Shown here: positions 23,467 through 32,846 of the stretch, piece by piece
How the letters are laid out: the number at the start of each line of letters is the position of its first letter
Position numbering within the stretch: the stretch's first letter is position 1
Source of the DNA: Trogon surrucura
Lineage: Eukaryota > Chordata > Aves > Trogoniformes > Trogonidae
Assembly (NCBI GenBank): GCA_020746105.1
Contig: JAJGST010000077.1
Coordinates: 58,010 to 122,009, forward strand
Length of the DNA: 64,000 nucleotides
Reading direction: 5' to 3'
Made by a program: the position numbers and the translations under genes
Notes under the pieces: generated by a model
What the model was told of the DNA's origin: nothing
What the model saw: only the letters and a program-made list of their open reading frames with translations
Databases searched by the model: none

Positions 23467-23903
23467 GGAATTCGCTCAAGGCCCTGGAACTACTTGGTGG
23501 GTGATGATGAAAGATGGTGAAGTTCAATGTGTACCTCAAGGAAATTTAACTCTGGGTGAGAATACTCGATTTAATCCTGTATGATGTTGTTACATAACAC
23601 TAACAGTGCTCAATAAGTGGTTTTCAGAATAATAACCAGTGATGACCAGAGCTGACCTCATCGAGTGACATCCAGCAACTGAGCTGGCCTCATGGAGTGA
23701 CGTCCAGTAACTTCTTCGGAGTGAACCTACACCCTATGGACACAAACTGTAACGAATCTCACATGAACTTTCCTGTCCTGAGAGACTGCTATGATGGATG
23801 GAACCCACGATTCTGAACTTTATGAGCTTACTGAACTTTTCCTATAAGTAGATCATTAGCTCGTGATCAGTATGAGGTAAATTGTACGGAATAAGGGGTG
23901 GAA
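23467..23903 (+). mobile_element. 3' internal remnant of an ERV
   Basis: AT-rich sequence directly upstream of a complete LTR. It ends in a purine run (AATAAGGGGTGGAA) that fits a polypurine tract. No retroviral protein motif remains readable. The 5' part of this provirus is missing. Confidence 0.55.
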
Positions 23904-24715
23904 TGTCCTGGGTTTAGCTAAAAACCCAGTCCTGTTTAGTGATTTTTACTTTCCAGTTTAGTGTCTTCTGAAAGGCTGCACGTTCCCAAGTCAGCAGCGT
24001 GTTTCTGCAGACAGTGTGTGCTACTGGCAGTGATAACACCTGATGTTTACGGTCACTCCCTGGGACTGGGATGCAGAAAGGCTCTTGCTTATACTTATTC
24101 CTATAGTGCCCAAGGCCACTGCTGGTTCCTGTGTGCCACGCTGGGGGTGCCGGGTAGTAAGAGGGGGCACAAGGAAGTAAAAGGTTGCACCTCTGGGGGG
24201 TAACAGACAGGACAGGTGACCAACGAGAGTATTCCATCCCATAGACGTCATATTTAGTTTAAATTGAGTGATCACGAGAGTTTCGGTCTTTTATTCGCCT
24301 CTTTTGCCCCTTTTCTGCAATGGCCGGTGTCCAGAGAGGACTCCATCTGACCTCCTGATTTTGATCCGGATCCTGAGTTCCCGAATCCAGCTCCCTGCAT
24401 CCAGCTCCCGCCGCCGCTGAGCCTGGGGCTTCCCCAGTGCCTCCTGCTCGGCAGCATCGGTGGGGATTGATATCGGGGGAGGGAGTTGGGTTTGATATCA
24501 GGCTACTATCCATAGTTGTATGTAGTTCTTTACTTTTATCTTGTCACCATTATTTCCATATTTCCATTTTCATTAAAGCTGTTCTAGTTTTTTCTTCTCT
24601 AACCCGTAAGTCTCTCTGCCTCATTCCCTTTTCCTTCCTGTTTTGGGGGGGGGGAAAGAGGGGGTTAGAGAGCGTCTGTCTGTGTTAGTGGCCGGCCCAG
24701 TCCTAACCTGTGACA
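23904..24715 (+). repeat. complete LTR of an ERVK-like element, 812 bp
   Basis: Begins TGTCCTGGGTTTAGC and ends CCTGTGACA, so the tips form the inverted pair TGTC/GACA. A CATTAAAG box lies near 24572, followed by a T/C-rich stretch and a G-run. Placed after a polypurine-like tract, it is a 3' LTR on the plus strand. The next base resumes minus-strand CR1 sequence. Confidence 0.75.
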
Positions 24716-25163
24716 CCGACCAACTCTCTTGGGCCCCTTTACCTTCCAGCTCCCTGTCCCAAGGGGTTTCCCCTCGCAGTTGCTTGAAGAGGCCAAAGTT
24801 GGCCCTTCTGAAGCCCAGAGCTGCGATCCTGCTTGGTGTTCTGTTCCTACCGCACAGGATCCTGAACTCCACCATCTCATGGTCGCTGCAGCCAAGATTG
24901 CCCTCAGCCTTCACTGCTCCAACCAGACCTTCCTTGCTGGTGAGCACAAGGTCCAGCAGCTCCTCTCCTGGTCGGCTCATCCACCATTTGCACCAAAAAG
25001 TTCTCAACGATGCACTGGAGGAGCCTCCTGGACTGAGGATGGCTGCTGTGGGGGACTTCTAGCAAACATGGGGGTAGTTGAAATCCCCCAGGAGAGCCAG
25101 GGCCTGGGATTGAGAGGCTGCTGTGAGCTGCCGGTAAAAAGCCTCATCGACTGCCTCCTCCTG
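24716..25163 (-). mobile_element. CR1 fragment: endonuclease end and linker
   Basis: Minus-strand sequence nearly identical to 20983-21430 of the full-length CR1, including AALGFRRANFGLFKQLRGE. It starts at the LTR boundary. Confidence 0.85.
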
Positions 25164-25437
25164 ATGTGCCCAGAGACAGCGCCCAGGATCAGTTGTTCCG
25201 TCACCTCTCCAGGGATGGAGGTGAGGCCAGGCGGTCTGTGGCTCCCCGGGTCCTCCTTCCTGCCCTTTCTCAAGACTGCAGTGACATTCGCTTTCCTGTC
25301 GCCCTCCGGCCCCTCTCCTGCTGCCCACGACCCACCCGAGATGATGGAGCGTGGCCTCGCAACGGCTCCTGCCAGCTCCCTCAGCACCCGCGGGCGCATC
25401 CCGTCAGGGCCCGTGGATTTCGGAGGTGGCCTTGAAC
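25164..25437 (-). mobile_element. CR1 fragment: start of reverse transcriptase, out of order
   Basis: Minus-strand [15 protein letters not shown] through LTSIPGEVTEQLILGAVSGH. In a normal CR1 this part lies 3' of the endonuclease, but here it lies 5' of it, so this is a separate or rearranged piece joined at 25163/25164. Confidence 0.8.
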
Positions 25438-25913
25438 GGTGCCCTCCAGCCCAGCACGGTCCCTGGTGCTCTGCAGAGGGACGTGTCCCAGCGCTGGCAG
25501 AGAGCAAGCGCCAGAGGGGCTGAGGAGCAGCGCAGGCGCTGGAGGAGCGGCCGGGCCAGGGGCCAGCGAGGAAGCCGGAGGAGAGAGGCAGTGGCAGCAG
25601 GTGCAGAGAGGGGCTCCTTCCCCTGGGCTCTGCCCTGCTCGGGGCTCCCCAGGGGCGGCCATCGGGGATAGAACCCCCGGGGCAGGGGCCCCCAGGCTCC
25701 GCCCACTTTCCGTTGGGGCCACCACCTTGGCCAGTTGGAGCCAACGGCCACCACAGACGGCAGCGCGGAGCTGTGCTGGCACGGAGCAGCGCGACGAGAG
25801 GCAGAGTCTGGCCGAGACGCCGTGCCCAGCGCCGGCACCCGCCTGTCGTCCTCGCTGTCGCCGGCTGGGCTGCGTCCCGTGCTAACGGCGGGGGTCCTCC
25901 TGTCCCGGGCGCG
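25438..25913 (+). promoter_or_regulatory. GC-rich upstream region of the RhoGAP gene
   Basis: About 475 bases between CR1 debris and the first ATG; GC- and CpG-rich, no TATA box seen. Probably promoter plus 5' UTR by position only. Confidence 0.4.
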
Positions 25914-28900
25914 ATGGGCCAGGCCAGCTGCTGCTGTGGCTCCAGGTGGGCTCTGCCCAGGGCTTGGGGACACGCGGGCACGGGTCAGGCCCCGCAGCAG
26001 CGCCCTTTCTCACGCTCGCTGCTCTTTGCTCTGCAGGGAGGCTCTCGGCGACGCCGAGCCGGTGCTGAGTGCCGACGTGCGGCTGACCCGGGGCCGCAAG
26101 AGGAGCGAGAGGCGCCTTCTCCTCCTCCAGGAGGAACTGGTGGTCACCAAGTTGCAGTAAGACCCTCAGAGCCTAGCTGCCTTCCCCCCAGCCCTGGCCC
26201 TGGCACCAAGGCAGGGACACCCTGGCAGCGGCCCCAGGCCCCGCGCTGCTCGATGCCGCCTTTTGCTGCAGCCTCCAGGAGCAGGTGCAAAAGGTGGCTG
26301 CAGCCATGTCCGTTCCAAGGGCAGGTGGGGGACAGGGCTCTGCCCGGGGGGACTCCAAGGGGGCCACCTCGAGCTCTCCGCCCGCCTCTCCTCTCCGCAG
26401 ACGCGGCACCGCCGTGCGCCTGCAGCTCCGCCTGGCCCTGGAGCAGCTGTGGGTGCTGAGCGGCGGCAGGGAGGCGGAAGAGGAGCAGGAAGGAGGGGAT
26501 GAGGACAGCACCTCCCTCCTTTTCAGCTGGCCCAGCGGCTCCTTCGTCGCCACTTTCGGGTGAGCCGTGGTGCCACGTGCCACTGAGAGGTTCCCAACTC
26601 TGTCCACACCAGCCCGTGCAGAGCCTGGGCGGGGAGCAGGCATCACGCCGGCAGGGAGGGATGGGGGCGTTTCCACGTCCTGCATCCCCTGGTCCCCTGC
26701 TGGGGACGGGCAAAAGCAGGGACGGGCAAAAGCAGCTGCTCTGGTGGGACAGAGGAAACCAGGGCTTAGGCAGCACCTCTGTCCTGTCCCACGTGGTTTC
26801 CTCCTGCCCCTGTGCTCTTCCCCAGGGGGCAGAGCTCTGCAGGCTCCCGCCTCTGCCCACGGGCTGGGAGGCAGCGGGGCCTGATGCCACTTTTGCTCTC
26901 TTTCTGCAGCTCCCGGGCGCTGAAGGAGCTGTGGGTGGGCGCGCTGCTGAGGTAAGCCGGGGGGATGCTCCAGAGGCAGGCGGAAGGGGAACGCAGTTTG
27001 GGGCTCACCCCGCTCTCTCCCTGTCCTGTCCCCATGCGCAGGACACCAGAAGGAGCCGAGGGAGCCCGGGTGATCCGCCTGCCATCTCTCAAAGTCCTGC
27101 AGAAGGAGCTGAGCCGCCGCCGTGCCGTGAGTGCCTCTCTGCTCCGGGCTCTGTCCCCGAGCCCTGCTCCCCCAGCCGAGCAGCAGAGGCAGCGCCGCTC
27201 ACCTTCTTCCCCTTCTCTCTTGCCCAGGGGAGGACAATCACCGCCAGGAGCCTGGAGAGGCTGATCGAGGACCAGGCCAAGGTGAGAAGGGCTGCCTTTC
27301 GCCAGACTCTGCCTATGCTGGGGTGACAGGCACGTGTGGCACTGAGGGGGAGCCTGTACAGGTGGGAGCGTGTTGCAGTGCCTCTCGGGGAATGGAGAGG
27401 GCTCGGGACCCACCAGGAACGCCGGCAAGTCCTCTCTGGCAGCGCTGGGAGGAAACCTGCAGAGAGCCTGGGAGGGCAGAGGGCTCTGCTGCGCTCGGGC
27501 GGCTGGTGCTGAGCGGCCGCTCGCCGGGGCCCTTTCCACCACGGGGCTGCTCTCTGGTTCTTGCAGGCTGATCCCAAGCAAGGGCCTCTGCCGGCCCCGT
27601 CTGCCAGCAGAGGGGAACCGTGCCGCTCATCAGGTGAGTTTTGCAAAGAAAGGCAGCTGCCTGCGACCAGTGGAGATGTGGTCACTTGTCTCTTGAGTGT
27701 CGCCGTGCAGGTTGGGCACCCCAAGGGATGACGTCAGCTGGAAGACACCAGCGAGGACACGCACTGGGCAGCAGCCGCTGGACGCGGTTCTGCGGGGACA
27801 CGTAGCATCTGCTACTGCCACACCTTGGAGGAGGGCAGGGCAAGGAGAAGACTGGGCTGTCCAGCGGCAGCTCGGCTCTCGGGAGCTGCCGAGCTGCTGC
27901 CACTGAGCCGGCGCCGTGGTTCCAGCTGCCAGCTCCCTGCCCGTCCTGCCGCCCCGCTCAGGGCAGGGCAGGGCAGGGCAGGGCAGGGCAGGGCAGGCTC
28001 CGGCAGCGCTGACCTGGCGGTCTCCATTGACGGGTTTTGCTCTGCTTTCCTTTGCAGCAGGAGGGAGCAGCGGGACGAGGAGGAGGAGGGGGTTGCCCTG
28101 GCCCCTTTCTCTGTGGTGGAGCCCGGCCGCTGCCCAGGCGCCAGGGTAGGTGGGCCCCGGCTGCACCAGGGCGCTCTTTGGACAGCCCCTGGCAGCGCTC
28201 TGCGGGGAGGAGGGCACACTGCCCGCCACCATCCAGGTGAGCCGGGCTGGACAGGGGGTCCCCAGCCACCCCTCCAGATGCTCCGTACAGGCTGCAGGGA
28301 TCCTCAGGAATGCCGGGGATGGAGCATCGGGCTCTTCAGCCCCACCAAGGAGCCAGGGCCGGGGCGGTGCTCTGGCCACCGCTGTCGGGAGGCAGCTCCT
28401 CAGCCAAGCAACTGTCCTCTTGCCTCTCCTGCAGGAGCTGCTGGCTGTCCTGCAAGATCAAGGGCCGTCCACGGAGGGCATATTCCGCATAGGCGCCGGC
28501 GGGACAGAGCTGCGGGAGCTGCGGCAGGCCCTGGACCACGGCGCAGACGTCAACCTGAGAAGCCAGCCTGCGCTGCTGCTGGCTGTCGTCCTGAAGGTGA
28601 GCGCTTCTGACCTGTGGCTGGAGGAGCTCCTGGCTGGCCTGAGGTGTTCCAGGGCTCACCTGCAGCCCTTGCCATTGCAGGACTTCCTCCGAAGCATCCC
28701 CTCCAAGCTCCTCGTCACCGACCTCTGCGAGGAGTGGATGGCAGCCCTGCAGAGGAGCAGCAAGGAGGAGCAGATTCAAGAGCTGAAGGCGTAAGTGCGG
28801 GTCTGTGGAGCAGGAGCCCTGAGCGCTGGCCGAGAGCCCCCGCAAAGCTGCGCAACAGAGCCGCTGGCTCCCACCAGCCTGGGGGAGGGCTCTGCGCAAC

Positions 28901-30981
28901 ATCTGCTTGAGGAACCTCGCTTTGCCCTTCCCTCAGGGTGGCCGAGAAGTTGCCCGCAGCCAACCGCCTCCTCCTGAGGCACCTGCTGTGCCTGCTCCAG
29001 CACATCGGCCAGCACGCGGCCACCAGCAGGATGAGCTACAGCAACTTGGCCATCTGCGTGGGGCCAAACCTCCTGAGCCCGGTCGACGAGGACCTGCTCC
29101 CGCTGGAGGCCATGCTGGAGGTGACGCAGAAGGTACGCTGTCGGGAGGAGCCAGCTGCAGCCGTGCCGGCCCATCAGAGCTTGGCTGTGCAGAGGTCTCC
29201 GGGTGCCTCCTCCCTCGAGCGGATGCTGGCGAGGTGGCTGCCTGCAAGAGCAGCCCCGCAGCTGCAGCCTTCTGCGCAGACATCCTGGACGGGTCACGAG
29301 TGGGAAAGGCTGCTTGAGACCTTTCCTGGCCCCTGCGCTGAATCCAAGGGTTTGATGCACGCAGGTGAAGGCCCTGGTGGAGCTGCTCATTGAAAACCAC
29401 AGTGACATCTTTGGGGAGGAGAAGGCTGGGCTCTCCAGTCCCTCAGCTGAGGAGCGGACGGCACCCACAGAGCGGTCCCCAGGTAGGAAGAGGGGCTGAG
29501 GGTTGTCACAGCCTGAGCTGACAGCTGGTGTAGGGCTTAACACGGGTTTTGCTTGAGCCGTTGTCTGCTTCCAATAAGTCACTGGTTGCACATGCTTTTG
29601 CTTCCCAGAGCTGCTTTCGGAGAAGGAATCGTGCCCAGCAGGTGAAGCGGACACAGAGCACCAGGTAAAAGCCGTCCTGGACACATCTCCCTCTCTGGTC
29701 GTCCTCCGGGAAGCAGCAGGGCCAGAGACAGCGGTGGGATCGGAAGCAGCAGCTGCACAAACACTGGCACAAGGTGTCTCAGACAGGAGGGGAGATCCTC
29801 CCGAGTCCAAGCAGCTGCTGTGCCTCTTCCTGGCTTTCCATCTCTTTTTGTGTTGGTCTGTGTTGGTTTGGGTTTTCCCCCCAGAACGACACACTGTGAG
29901 TAGAACTAGCGAGGTTGTTTCCCCAACGCGTTAGACACGTGCTTCCGCAAAGGGAAATACCCACAGGAAGACCGTGTTCAAAAGCAAAGGCTCTCACCGC
30001 AGGAGCGGGTGTTGCACCAGTCGCCTCCTGCTCCAGGCTGTCCCTTGCCACCTGCTAATGCCGCCTTTTCTGCTTTAGGCACCCCTTGCTGTGTCTGCAG
30101 CCACGCCAGAGACGGCCGAAGACTCCCTGGCACGTGCAGCAGAAGTCGAGAGCCTGCCGGAGGAGACAAGGTAACAGGAGTCAGCTTTGGCTGAATGGAG
30201 AACTGGTGCCGGCTGATCCTGGCTTTCCCGAGCTGATCACCCTGGGGGATGGAAAGGTTTGCAGGCTCGCCCCAGGAGAAGGGAATCCAGACCCGAGGAC
30301 GGAGACAAGCCACCCGGGCAGAGGAGCAGGACTGCCAGCGAGTCAGGAAGAGAAGAGCAGAACCAAGGAGAAGACGGGGACAGCGGAAAATGAGGAAGGT
30401 CCTGAAGGTGACGAAGCCCAGGTGTGTCCCAGGCTCTGCTGCCCATCCCGCCACCCTCTCAGCTCTGCCCCAAGTCCGTCCAGCTCGCTGGCCAGGGCCA
30501 GCGCTGCGCAGGCTCTGGAAAGAAGCCCAGGGCAGCTGCCCAGGGGCTCCCCGTGGAGCCCGGCTGCGTGGCACCGGGGCACAGGGCATCTCCGCACACG
30601 CACAGCCCTCCAGGGGCAGCGCCCGTGGGGACGAGGCGCCAGAGCCAGCCCGTAGCCAAGGCCAGCAGTCGCTCTGCCTTCTGGGCCGTCAAGAATTCCC
30701 GGCCAGCGGTGCTCCCCAGAGGAGGGCGAACAAAATCCTGCCTCCTCCTGCCCCCAGGGCTTGGTCAGAGCTTTCTGCCTCTGTCCTTGCAGGTGCCGAT
30801 CCCTCCTCCTGCTGAGCCGCTGCGACCTGCTGGGCCTCTGCAGCTGCAGCCAGAGCTTCAGCTCCAACCTCTGGCTCCTCCAGCCCAGCGAGCACCGAGG
30901 CACCGACACACGGCTTCGCCATCGCCCTCGGCCGTCTTGCCCAAAGCCGAGGGCCGGTGTTGCGCTAGAACCCAGCGTTGA
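25914..30981 (+). CDS. RhoGAP protein, ARHGAP20/TAGAP-like (about 16-17 exons, one in-frame stop or micro-intron)
   Basis: A GTPase-activating protein for Rho-family GTPases. Exons: 25914-25945, 26037-26156, 26401-26559, 26910-26951, 27042-27126, 27228-27281, 27567-27633, 28058-28236 (or 28058-28145 + 28170-28236), 28435-28596, 28681-28790, 28937-29132, 29365-29482, 29609-29664, 30079-30170, 30265-30421, 30793-30981. All introns are GT-AG and phases agree. The N-terminus MGQASCCC could be acylated. Exons 2-4 look like a PH-type domain (RRLLLLQEELVVTKLQ; LALEQLWVL). The GAP domain spans about residues 225-425, with the arginine finger in TEGIFRIGAG (Arg264) and NLAICVGPNLLSP. The tail is Pro/Glu-rich. 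Exon 8 contains TAG at 28147-28149 (codon 217); it is avoided only if the 24 nt 28146-28169 are removed as an intron, which would give 597 residues. It may therefore be a recent pseudogene. A partial copy lies at 4151. Confidence 0.78.
27958..27998 (+). repeat. GGGCA pentanucleotide repeat in an intron
   Basis: About eight copies of AGGGC in the intron between 27633 and 28058. Confidence 0.9.
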
Positions 30982-31235
30982 AGCCCCAGCGGGGCAGAGC
31001 TGAGCAGAGCTGGAGGACGTGGAGGCTCAGAGCTGTTTCTGGGTTATTGCTTTGGGCACAGCCTGTTCGTCACCACCCTTGGCTTGGACGACTGTTGCTG
31101 TGTTTGTTAATGTCCAGTTAATGTGTAGTGACTGTGTTGGTGAAGGTTCAGGTGTTGTTGATGTGTCGTTGATGTGTAGTTCATGTGTAGGTAAATGCTG
31201 GGAAATGTTGATATGTTCTTGATATGTTCTTAATA
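30982..31235 (+). other. 3' UTR of the RhoGAP gene
   Basis: Matches the segment after the duplicated exon at 4309-4559 almost base for base, including the start of the TTAATG repeat. At about 31232 the similarity stops and a CR1 begins. No AATAAA is present before that point. Confidence 0.7.
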
Positions 31236-31237
31236 TG

Positions 31238-31959
31238 TTCTGAGGTACTTAACACCTGCTTTGCCTCAGTCTTTAGCAAAAAGACTGGCTATCCTCAGGG
31301 CAACTGGTCTTCTGAGTTGGTAGACAAGGATGGGGAGGCAGAATACCCCTCCTGTAATCCAGGAGGAAGTAGTTAGTGACCTGCTGTGCCACTAGATCCC
31401 AACAAGTCTAAGAGTCCTGGGGGGATTCATCCCAGGGTGCTGAGGGAGCTGGGGGAAGAACTGCCTAAGCCTCTTGCTATCATTTATCACCGATCCTGGC
31501 TAACCGGGGAGGTCCCAGGTGACTGGAGGTTGGCCCATGCAACACGCATCTATAAGAAGGGCCAGAAGGAGGGCACGGGGAACTGTAGGCCTGTCAGCCT
31601 GACCTCGGTGCTTGGCAAGGTTATGGAGCCAATTATCCTGAGTGCCACCAAGCGGCATGTAGAGGACAACCAGGGGATCAGGCCCAGCCATCACAGGTTT
31701 AGAAAAGGAAGGTCCTACCTGAGCAATCTCATCTCCTTCTCTGACTGTGTGACCCGCCTAGTGGATGAGGGGAAGGCTGTGGGTGTGGTCTACCTTGATT
31801 TCAGCAAGGCCTTTGACACAGCCTCCCACAGCATCGTCCTGGAAAAGCCGGCAGCCCACGGCTTGGATAGGTGCGCCCTCTGCTAGGTTAGAAACTGGCT
31901 GGATGACAAGGCCCAGAGAGTGGTGGTGAATGGCAGAGAAGGATCTGGGAGTACTGGTT
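31238..31959 (+). mobile_element. CR1 LINE, 5' part (split by the provirus)
   Basis: Plus-strand reverse transcriptase region with [27 protein letters not shown]-like CRPVSLTSVLGKVMEP and VVYLDFSKAFDTASHSI. It ends mid-sequence at the 5' LTR and resumes at 41636. It is a different CR1 subfamily from the minus-strand copies. Stops and frameshifts are present. Confidence 0.9.
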
Positions 31960-32464
31960 TGTTGCAAATAAAGTAGAATTAAAATTGTAGAAGTAGTTAA
32001 GTTAAGGCTTTGACTGGCCAGGTAGGCCTTATGAGAATAACAAGTCTTGGAAAACAAGAAGGAATGTACTGAGAAAGAAGGAACAATAATCAAAGGAATC
32101 AGTAGGGCATATAGGACAAACAGGACTAGCAGAAATAACAAACAGTTGCTTAGGGAACAGTTGCTTAGGGATTAGAAAGGTGTATAGTATAAACAAAGGG
32201 GTTCTGGTGATGGGAATCAGTTAACCATTATCCTTAGGTTAGACAAGCATGAAAATTTATAAGTTTGGGGATAATTATCAACTGTTTCTGTATGATGTAG
32301 AATTCTGTATGTAAGCCAAGTTGTAAAAGGTATAAAAATTAAACAGAAAATGAGGGTCTTTGGAATCCTGACTTTGGACGCTAGTCCGCAGGTTTCCCGG
32401 GCCCTGAATAAAGCACCGCATAAACTGACACTCTGTTGGTTTGTGTCTTTGTTTACGGGCAACA
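31960..32464 (+). repeat. 5' LTR, 505 bp
   Basis: Starts TGTTGCAAATAAAG and ends GGGCAACA, with TGTTGC/GCAACA inverted tips. A TATA box (TATAAAAA) is at 32331-32338 and AATAAA at 32407-32412, defining U3, R and U5. It drives proviral transcription on the plus strand. Confidence 0.95.
32331..32338 (+). promoter_or_regulatory. TATA box of the 5' LTR
   Basis: TATAAAAA about 70 bases before the AATAAA box, as expected for a compact retroviral U3/R. The same box in the 3' LTR is at 41502-41509. Confidence 0.8.
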
Positions 32465-32470
32465 GTTTTC

Positions 32471-32488
32471 TGGCGACCGCGGCAGGAC
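32471..32488 (+). promoter_or_regulatory. probable primer-binding site
   Basis: TGGCGACCGCGGCAGGAC begins six bases after the LTR end. TGG pairs with the CCA of a tRNA. The tail GCAGGA resembles serine-tRNA sites but the middle does not fit; the primer is not assigned. Confidence 0.5.
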
Positions 32489-32597
32489 TCCGGAGGCGGC
32501 AGGAGCGGTTCACGGGTTGATCCACTCCAAGCCGGCACCAGGTGATTTCTGGGGAGACATCAACCCGTGCCCGACTCCGCGCTGGACGGACAACCGT

Positions 32598-32606
32598 AAG
32601 GTAAGC
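32598..32606 (+). promoter_or_regulatory. splice donor in the leader
   Basis: AAG|GTAAGC is a near-consensus 5' splice site between the primer site and gag, suited to making the env mRNA. The matching acceptor was not identified with confidence. Confidence 0.6.
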
Positions 32607-32846
32607 CCGAAGGTGCTTTATTCTTTTAAGGTTGGGTGCCTGCCCATAAGACGAGGACTTATCTCGCAGGGTTGGGCAAAGGTTCTGGTATTGGGAAACC
32701 TAGGCGCTGGCCGTAAGACGCAGCGAAAGCCGCGCTGAGCCAGCACTTGCCACTTGCGGCGTCGAGAATAGGCAAGTTGGTTGGTATTAAGGTAAAAGGG
32801 TTATAGTATCGTAGTTTTACGAGTGTGTGTGTGTGTGAGTAGTATA

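Noticed and set aside
26272-26324. Candidate exon in the RhoGAP gene (starts after a good acceptor, encodes LQEQVQKVAAAMS)
   Set aside because: It breaks the frame into the next exon, while joining 26156 to 26401 keeps phase and a continuous PH-like sequence.
29665-29934. Read-through extension of the exon ending at 29664 (KAVLDTSPSLVV...)
   Set aside because: A normal donor GTAAAA at 29665 and a phase-matched exon at 30079 give a better protein; the extension ends in a hydrophobic, low-quality stretch. An alternative isoform cannot be excluded.
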